Part shown: positions 16,773 through 22,110 of the stretch, in pieces | How positions within the stretch are numbered: position 1 is the stretch's first letter | Layout of the letters: each line of letters starts with the position of its first letter | Source of the DNA: Saprolegnia diclina VS20 | Lineage: Eukaryota; Oomycota; Saprolegniomycetes; Saprolegniales; Saprolegniaceae | Reading direction: 5' to 3' | NCBI RefSeq assembly: GCF_000281045.1 | Contig: NW_008246108.1 | Span: 381,543-403,652 of the forward strand | Length of the DNA stretch: 22,110 nucleotides | Notes under the pieces: model-generated | What the model was told of the DNA's origin: nothing | The model's input: only the letters and a program-made list of their open reading frames with translations | Database searches by the model: none | Translations under genes and position numbers: made by a program

Positions 16773-17309
16773 CTAGCTCGTCCGTGCGATCCACTGCAGG
16801 CCTTGGACAAGACCCGCCCCGGTCGTGGCGCAGCAGGCTTGGATGTACCAGTTGTGCTGGAGCTCGTATAAACCGAGCTTGGCCGTGACCTCGAGCGTGT
16901 TCATGGCTTTTGCGACGTCTTGCTTGTTGGCGAGCACGAGCACGCGGCAGTGGCGGAGCTCTTCTTGCTGCAAAATGCGCACGAGCTCGTCGCGCGCCTC
17001 AGGCATGCGGTCGCGGTCACTCGAGTCGACGACGTAGATAAGCACGTTGAAGTCGTTGTTGACGAGGTAGCAGCGCCAGAGCGCGCGGATCTTGTCTTGG
17101 CCGCCAAAGTCCCAGACCTGCAAACTCAGGTTGCGGTAATCGACGGTCTGGACGTTGGCGCCGATCGTCGGGACTGTCGTGACCGTCTCGGCGAGCTTGA
17201 GTCGGTACAAAATGGTCGTCTTGCCCGCCGCGTCGAGCCCGACCATCATGACGCGCAGCTCCTTCTTCCCAAAGAGGCGCGCGGCGAGGCGGGACACGAC
17301 GACGCCCAT
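16773..17309 (-). CDS. ARF-like small GTPase
   Basis: 178 residues from the ATG at 17309; the open frame extends upstream but without an [20 protein letters not shown] supplies a Gly2 myristoylation site and a short amphipathic helix. Motifs: [10 protein letters not shown]-loop, [14 protein letters not shown] (usual GFNVET altered to GANVQT in switch I), [16 protein letters not shown] with the catalytic Gln kept, [22 protein letters not shown]. It mixes ARF (CCATTG) and ARL1-like (LQVWDxGGQ, WRCY) features, so it could be a diverged ARF or an ARL1-type protein; subfamily needs a tree. GTP binding and hydrolysis should be intact. A CCAAT box (17348-17352) lies only 39 bases before the ATG, implying a very short leader. 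Confidence 0.92.
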   Translation of the reverse strand: MGVVVSRLAARLFGKKELRVMMVGLDAAGKTTILYRLKLAETVTTVPTIGANVQTVDYRNLSLQVWDFGGQDKIRALWRCYLVNNDFNVLIYVVDSSDRDRMPEARDELVRILQQEELRHCRVLVLANKQDVAKAMNTLEVTAKLGLYELQHNWYIQACCATTGAGLVQGLQWIARTS

Positions 17310-17468
17310 GGGCTTGGTCGACCGATCGGAAAGTGCAATTCCAGCAGCCAATCACGGCGCAGAAGACACTCTCCCCGTGTTTTTTACTATGGCAAATATA
17401 TCAATACAAATAGCAAGATACATGCAACGAAATATAATGAGGCATACACGGTATGAAAGAAAGGTGCC
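17310..17468. promoter_or_regulatory. promoter of the ARF-like gene with CCAAT box
   Basis: It contains AGCCAATCAC at 17347-17356, sharing ten bases with the repeats upstream of ARF, followed outward by AT-rich sequence. Confidence 0.45.
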
Positions 17469-17768
17469 TCAAAGATCTGCTCTCTCGCTGTCGAGGAGTT
17501 GGGCGCCGTTGGCGGCGTGGACCTCGCCGCCCCGCAGATGCAACCGCTGGCGGGATGCCTTTTCAATTTTTCTCGATTTTTTGATCGGGTCGAACCAGCT
17601 TTGAGAATTCAGTGCCGCCGAACAGACGACACGTAGGACTCGTTGAAGGCGTCGTCTTGGCTTCGTGGCGCCACCACCATCGGTATCTAGTACGCCTTTG
17701 GGGAGAACTTAGTGCCACCAACGTCACTGCCAAGGGCATGTACGGGTGGGCAATAAGAACTGAGCCAT
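17469..17768 (-). CDS. possible small two-exon gene between the ARF-like genes
   Basis: An ATG at 17768 opens a 25-base exon, and a GT-AG intron at 17687-17743 (57 bases, GTACAT...TACTAG, just like the firm introns here) leads to a second exon at 17686-17469. The joined product would be 80 residues, ending with SWFDPIKKSRKIEKASRQRL and RGGEVHAANGAQLL, basic and helix-like with no known motif. Other frames across the same bases are also partly open (for example one reading DDAFNESYVSSVRRH), so the choice of frame is uncertain. No CCAAT box stands directly upstream. This is a hypothesis only; it may be non-coding spacer. Confidence 0.25.
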
Positions 17769-17908
17769 CAAGTCCACTCACCAACCAAAAGCGTGCAACA
17801 ATCCGCAACAACCTTCACAATGCAAAGGCGATTCACAACCATAGATTTGATGTACATGGAAATGGAAGGAATAAATAATGGTACGTCGACTTAAATAACT
17901 CGGCAATG

Positions 17909-18448
17909 CTAGCATCCGCCTTGCGCACACCACGCGAGGCCTTCGTGGACGCCGCTGCCGTTGGTCGCGGAGCCGCCTTGTACCTTCCACATGCGCTGCT
18001 TCAAATGCGCGAGATCCAAGGCCGACGAGATCGCGCCATCGTCCAGCGCGCCCGCGCGGTCTTGTTTGTTGGCAAAGATGAGCACGCGGCAGTCACGCGC
18101 GGCGTCAGCGCCCAGGATGTCGTGGAGCGCGTGCTTGGCCTCGTCCAGGCGATCCACCGCGGTTGCATCGACGACGAAGATGACAATGTGATACTGGTGC
18201 GCGAGAAAGTCGACCCAGACGCGTCGACAGCGTTCGTCGCCGCCAAAGTCCCACATCGTGAGCGTCGCGCACTTGTGCTGGATTATCTCGAGGTTGTAGC
18301 TCACGGTTGGGACCGTCGACAGCGTCTCGTCCAGGAACGCGCGGTAGAGGAGTGTGGTTTTGCCAGCGCCGTCGAGGCCGACCAGCATGACGCGCAGCTT
18401 GCGCTTCCGGGCGACGAGGGCGCGGAGACGGGACGTGATGGAGCCCAT
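17909..18448 (-). CDS. divergent ARF-like GTPase with altered switch II
   Basis: 179 residues from the ATG at 18448. MGSITSRLRAL keeps Gly2 for myristoylation. The P-loop GLDGAGKTT, the NKQD specificity motif (ANKQDRAG) and the SAT G5 motif are intact, so guanine nucleotide binding is expected. Switch I is changed (TVPTVSYNLE in place of [10 protein letters not shown]; the Mg-binding Thr remains), and in switch II the usual WDxGGQDKIR reads WDFGGDERCRR: Asp stands where the catalytic Gln (Q71 of ARF1) should be. Intrinsic and GAP-stimulated hydrolysis would be predicted to be weak or absent. The protein is much more diverged than its two neighbours and ends in a Cys/Gly-rich tail (CAQGGC). 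It could be an ARL of special function or a lineage-specific paralogue. The frame is clean, so it is not a pseudogene. Confidence 0.88.
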   Translation of the reverse strand: MGSITSRLRALVARKRKLRVMLVGLDGAGKTTLLYRAFLDETLSTVPTVSYNLEIIQHKCATLTMWDFGGDERCRRVWVDFLAHQYHIVIFVVDATAVDRLDEAKHALHDILGADAARDCRVLIFANKQDRAGALDDGAISSALDLAHLKQRMWKVQGGSATNGSGVHEGLAWCAQGGC

Positions 18449-20096
18449 GCGTGTGCTTGAAGGCAATTTGAGTAGTGAGGAATGTTGATGGTCATCGTCG
18501 TTCGTCAGGTCGCATCTGGATGAGCAACAAACACGTGGACGGGTTGTAAAATCGAAATATAGCTATACGGTGAAAATGCATATTTCGTAGGCCTATACCA
18601 AGGATAAGATCCTAACTAAGCAGCTGCATTCGGACTTTTTGCTGGAAACAAGGATTCATGGGTCGAAATCGGCTTTTTGAATATGCAAAAGAAGCGCTAG
18701 CCTCTTGACATGCCCATCAACCGTCCACCAATCAGCGGTGTGCGAAGCAAAGAATTTCGACGGACCTTGCCATTGCCAGCAGTGAAATCACGGTTCAGCC
18801 TGGTCGCCAGTAGCCTAGGCACGTAGGCATGACGCCACCCGTGCTCGACTGCAAACAATATTTTGGCTCTGCTGTGTGTCTCTGCAGCGCACTCGGACGC
18901 TATGACGTCATGCTCCAGGCTTTGGTGTGATGGCGTGCTGCTTGCCCGCGCTCGTTCGTCAATGGTACGAGATCGTGTGCCTTGTGGTCGGTGGCGAGCA
19001 AGTTTTGTTCGTAAGAATTGATTGTTTTCAAACGAATACATGCAAAATTCACTCCACTGTTTGGAGAAGACCTTCATTCGGTGGCGTTGGCTGACATCCT
19101 GTGCAATCCCATCGAATTCGGTCCTAGTTTGCGCTCAAATGCCTCGTCGCATTCTTGCGCGTCTCTCGTCGATCTACTAGGCCCACACGTCTCTTGATAG
19201 GAGTGAAGAAATGTTTCTCATTTCACTCCCGAACCTCATATATTGGATATTGCACTTGCCGATGTGATGATCTCTCAGATCTGATAGACTGGCGTCGAAT
19301 AAGGTTTCGATACGCTGGGATCGCATAATGGCATTCTGGGAGAGCACTTCTGAGCTTATGCCCGGTTCACCTCGGCGCAGCAAATGGCCTTGACGTGTGT
19401 TGCAATTTAGCCTGCGTCGTCCAAGCATCCTAGACGGCTGCGATTGTCGAGACCGCGATAGGTTACTGAGGAGTGCACACGACAGGATGCAGCTAGTTGT
19501 CGGTGAACATCATGTTGACCCATGCTGATCGATATCGAAAGTATCTTGCCGTGCCGGGGCAAGCGCTTGTCCAGCTCCAGTGGTCCAGTGATCGAGCCCA
19601 TCAAAATCAAGTTGTACCCATTGCACCGCAGCGTTACGCCACCGCCACTGCACCGACCTGCGCCCTCTTCCGCCACGTTATAATGACCTCTGCCAGTACA
19701 CTCGTCGCGCTTGTAGGACGCAGCGACGTCACTCCATGCGTTCGTTCGCCTACGAGCATCAACTGCGAACGTGGCAGAACGACAAGCTGGATTCGAGCTG
19801 TGCCCCCTCCACATTGCGTATCCGGACGCCACTTCAACCTAAACGCACGCTACCTTAGCATGGCACTACGACGCTACCAGCCTTGGTGGGCGGCAACAGC
19901 GGTGCCAAGGACTTTCGTTTGCAGTACGCAACCCTTTCAATCTACAGAGCGCGATGCGTGGTGATGCATAGCGGTTGTTCGCACCTTACTTTCGCGCCGT
20001 CGAGACTGGGATACGACTTAAGTGGGGTGTGTTTAGACAATTGGACACTGGGCGCTGGTTCCTCCCGAACGCAACAACAGTATTCAACAATCCGCC
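18449..20096. other. 1.6 kb region without a supported gene
   Basis: It holds the promoter of the divergent ARF-like gene on one side and that of the RING gene on the other (ATTGG at 20040-20044). Between them open frames of up to about 140 codons occur on both strands (for example 18697-19077 and 19407-19832), but none shows a domain, biased codons or believable splicing. CCAAT occurs at 18729-18733. The area may be decayed sequence or hold long non-coding transcription. Confidence 0.5.
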
Positions 20097-20768
20097 ATGG
20101 CCTCGACTCCACGCAGCCCGACCGAGCCGACGACGGCCGCGCCGATCGACACGGTGCCACTCGTGTCCCAGGCCAAGTCGCTCCTCCAGGCCATCACCGG
20201 CGACCTCAAGGGCGCGTCGCAGACTCAAGACAACTTCTCGCGCGGGTGCCCCGTCGTCTCGCAGGTCCGCGCGGTCGTCGAAGACACGATTATCCAGGAC
20301 CCGGCGGCCGCCGCTCGCACGCGGAGCCACTTTAGCTCCTTCTCAATGGACCACTGCCTCTTCCTCTCGCAGGCCAAGTCGCTCGTGCAGGTGCTAAAGG
20401 GCGATGCGAAGGGCGCGCTGCAGACGCAAGAGAACTTTTCCCGCGGTTGCGCCGTCGTCTCGCAAGCGCGGTCGCTCGTCGAGTCGACGCTCCTGCGCGA
20501 TCCCGCCGCGGCGCTCAAGACGCAAGAATACTTCCTCGGCAAGCAGAGCGAGGCCGCGCCGGCGCCGGCCACCACCGACGACGACGACACGTGGACGACA
20601 ACGCGGGACCCGAATCTGGAGTGCGTCGTGTGTCTCTCTGCGACCAAGAACGTGCTGCTCCTGCCGTGCAAGCACCTCTGCCTCTGCACGAGCTGCTCGG
20701 CGCACATCACGTCCGAGTGTCCACTCTGCAAGACCAAGATTGAGGCCAAGACGACCGTCTTCATCTAG
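20097..20768 (+). CDS. RING-finger protein with fourfold internal repeat, probable E3 ubiquitin ligase
   Basis: 223 residues, intronless. The C-terminal C3HC4 RING spans about residues 176-211: C176-x2-C179-x11-C191-x-H193-x3-C197-x2-C200-x7-C208-x2-C211, with LLLPCKHLCLC as in IAP, MUL1 and copine-binding RINGs. Such RINGs recruit E2-ubiquitin and often dimerise. Residues 23-79 and 90-146 form a 67-residue-period duplication (SQAKSLLQAITGDLKGA..TQDNFSRG against SQAKSLVQVLKGDAKGA..TQENFSRG). Each copy is itself made of two related halves starting VSQ(A/V)(K/R)(S/A), so there are four units. They are predicted to be helical and match no domain I know. A short acidic linker (TTDDDDTW) joins the repeats to the RING. 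There are no membrane segments, so it is probably cytosolic or nuclear. Confidence 0.9.
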   Translation: MASTPRSPTEPTTAAPIDTVPLVSQAKSLLQAITGDLKGASQTQDNFSRGCPVVSQVRAVVEDTIIQDPAAAARTRSHFSSFSMDHCLFLSQAKSLVQVLKGDAKGALQTQENFSRGCAVVSQARSLVESTLLRDPAAALKTQEYFLGKQSEAAPAPATTDDDDTWTTTRDPNLECVVCLSATKNVLLLPCKHLCLCTSCSAHITSECPLCKTKIEAKTTVFI

Positions 20769-21444
20769 TTGAGAGGCGTCCTATAGTATATGTAGATGAA
20801 CGTGTATTCTCTTTGCTGGTAAGAGCCTTGCATACGTAGAGAGCTCTGTCTTCATTGCGGCTCGTCCGTAATCGCTTGCGGCTGCGGGTGAGGCCAATGA
20901 CAACAAGCTCCGTCAAGGTGTCCTATGGTGCGTCCCATGTACTCCGTCTCGACGGGTTGTCCGCCATGAAGGCGTGCTGGGGTCGAGGTTCACGCAAAGT
21001 TGATAGACCTGATTGCAGGGTGCCATTCTGATGGCTCAAGCCTTCAGCAGCTAGCACCCGAGCAGCATGGGAGTACCCTGTGGCGAGGTACTTAGCGACC
21101 GCACGAAGGCAGCTTGCGGGCTACGAGCTCGTCTTGTTCAGAGCACTCGAGGCGTCGTGGCATGCACGTGTTCTGGGAGGTCGAGAGAGCTTGGACTATG
21201 GGCTGGCAGTTGACGTCAACGTCTCAGATTATAGCTGCTGGATATCGTTGCTACAGGCGAGCTGTTGACGAGCAGAAGGGTCGCTCAGGTCTCTGCCTGC
21301 TGTCATGCATTCTGGCCGTGGCGATTGCCGTATCGTCTTGGTCCTGCAGTGTGCCATCATCATCATCATGCCACCGACGAGCGAGGTCGCGCACACCGAG
21401 TTTGATTATTCATGTTGATAGGAGGTACGTCGCATGACACGCGC
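20769..21444. other. convergent gap without a supported gene
   Basis: About 680 bases between two stop codons. It contains a (CAT)5 run at 21355-21369 and a CCAAT at about 20893. No open frame shows family similarity. Confidence 0.5.
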
Positions 21445-21843
21445 TTACATCTCTTCCATCTCGCCTTCCGGTTCGTCGATCTGGCCGAATTCCCACCGCA
21501 AGTCGGGCAGGTGGTTGCCGCGCTTGGAGGCCTTGCGCATGCCGTCCGGGTTGGCCACGTAGAGCACGCCCAAGAAGATGGGCACCATCGAAAGCATGCC
21601 GAGGAGCGCGCGCAGGGCCTGGCCGCTCGTAATGTGCGGCGAGTCAAAGTCGAGGAGCAGCTCGGGCGCGACCGAGTCGGTCCAGACCAAGTCGCGGTGG
21701 AGCTCGAGCGGCTTGTTGCCGTGGGGCACGGGCAGGCGCGCGAACGGCGGCGGCGGCGGCGCGTGGTGGTGGCCACCGCGGACGGCCGCGCGGATCGCGA
21801 GCGGGCGGCTACGGGCGACGGCAGACAGGGCCTTGGAGCTCAT
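21445..21843 (-). CDS. small mitochondrial membrane protein, NDUFB8 (complex I)-like
   Basis: 132 residues, intronless, ATG at 21843. The first ~22 residues (MSSKALSAVARSRPLAIRAAVR) are rich in Arg, Ser and Ala and lack acidic residues, as in mitochondrial presequences. A His/Pro-rich linker (GGHHHAPPPPPF) follows, then residues 55-70 (TDSVAPELLLDFDSPH), one membrane segment about 77-96 (ALRALLGMLSMVPIFLGVLY), and a polar tail LPDLRWEFGQIDEPEGEMEEM. The order 'D.vAPE..ld - single helix - P...R.E.G' resembles NDUFB8/ASHI, an accessory subunit of the complex I membrane arm. The match rests on layout and a few residues only, so another small inner-membrane subunit is possible. Confidence 0.65.
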   Translation of the reverse strand: MSSKALSAVARSRPLAIRAAVRGGHHHAPPPPPFARLPVPHGNKPLELHRDLVWTDSVAPELLLDFDSPHITSGQALRALLGMLSMVPIFLGVLYVANPDGMRKASKRGNHLPDLRWEFGQIDEPEGEMEEM

Positions 21844-22110
21844 CCTTCCTTCGTGGCAGCAAAAGTTACTGGCCCGGAATTGTGGCCCGAGGGACGCGAA
21901 GTTCGAAGCACCGGTGCTGCAATCGAATACAATGACCTTATAGAGCTATTTGATACAAATAGCAAGTATAATAGGCATCGATCGCAAAAGAATACACTTG
22001 CCAATCGAAGCAAATAATCGAAGTTGAAAGTCAGTGGCATCAGCCAATCGGATGCCGATTTAAAACCCACCGTGTGCCATGTGTGAAACGAAATACGTCG
22101 CGTGGGAAAT
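21844..22110. promoter_or_regulatory. upstream region of the NDUFB8-like gene with two CCAAT boxes
   Basis: CCAAT occurs at 22001-22005 and 22044-22048, both followed by CG. AT-rich stretches (TATAATAGG near 21967) lie between them and the ATG. No gene is seen up to the right edge. Confidence 0.45.

Noticed and set aside
17575-17605. T-arm-like GCTGGTTCGACCC on the minus strand (possible tRNA)
   Set aside because: The flanking bases do not pair into a T stem, and no D-arm or anticodon arm lies at the right distance.
17906-18460. 184-codon plus-strand frame over the diverged ARF-like gene
   Set aside because: The minus strand carries all GTPase motifs; the plus frame has none.
18697-19832. 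Open frames of 126 and 141 codons on the minus strand
   Set aside because: The codon use is unlike the genes here, with mixed third positions, and no domain or splice structure is visible.
21355-21369. (CAT)5 run as a functional repeat
   Set aside because: A short microsatellite in a 3' gap; nothing indicates a function.
1-22110. CRISPR array, prophage or bacterial operon structure
   Set aside because: No regularly spaced direct repeats; introns, tubulin, CSN2 and ARF genes show the window is eukaryotic nuclear DNA.

Overview
This window is nuclear DNA of a compact eukaryote. Its genes carry very short GT-AG introns (40-60 bases, often ending in CTAG or GTAG). They lie head-to-head or tail-to-tail with small gaps, and their coding sequence is GC-rich with strong C/G in third positions. 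The best fit is an oomycete, probably of the Saprolegnia/Aphanomyces group. That rests on the intron style, CCAAT-box promoters, a COP9 signalosome subunit beside tubulin and ARF genes, a Cys/His-rich small protein of a type I associate with oomycete hypothetical proteins, and a secreted GPI-type Cys-rich protein. The lineage call is an inference; I could not run a search.

Layout, left half (1-10271), gene-dense: a possible 3' end of a gene entering from the left; a small single-pass membrane protein (346-630, +); a six-exon RsuA/RluB-type rRNA pseudouridine synthase (658-1769, -); an eight-exon COP9 signalosome subunit 2 (2454-4243, +); an isopenicillin-N-synthase-like 2-oxoglutarate/Fe(II) oxygenase (4468-5397, -). 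Head-to-head with that lies a large 752-residue protein whose N-terminal part resembles another 2OG-oxygenase fold without its metal ligands (5531-7789, +). Then come a two-exon TruA-type tRNA pseudouridine synthase (7931-8815, +) and a divergent, intronless alpha-tubulin (8922-10271, -).

Right half (10272-22110), sparser: about 3.4 kb without a convincing intact gene but with coding-like remnants; a small Cys/His-motif protein (13634-14002, -); a secreted, 16-cysteine, GPI-type surface protein (14742-15386, +). Next is a cluster of three ARF-family GTPases: canonical ARF (15907-16452, +), ARF-like (16773-17309, -) and a strongly diverged ARF-like with an altered catalytic glutamine position (17909-18448, -). 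After 1.6 kb without clear genes come a RING protein with a fourfold internal repeat (20097-20768, +) and a small mitochondrial membrane protein resembling complex I subunit NDUFB8 (21445-21843, -).

The genes do not form an operon or one pathway. They are mostly housekeeping functions (RNA modification, ubiquitin/NEDD8 control, vesicle traffic, cytoskeleton, respiration). Shared regulation is suggested only by CCAAT/ATTGG boxes repeated upstream of many of the starts. I found no tRNA, rRNA, CRISPR array or intact transposon. The points most worth following are the alpha-tubulin without Lys40, the ARF-like with Gln-to-Asp in switch II, the repeat-RING protein, and the paired intact/degenerate 2OG-oxygenase genes.
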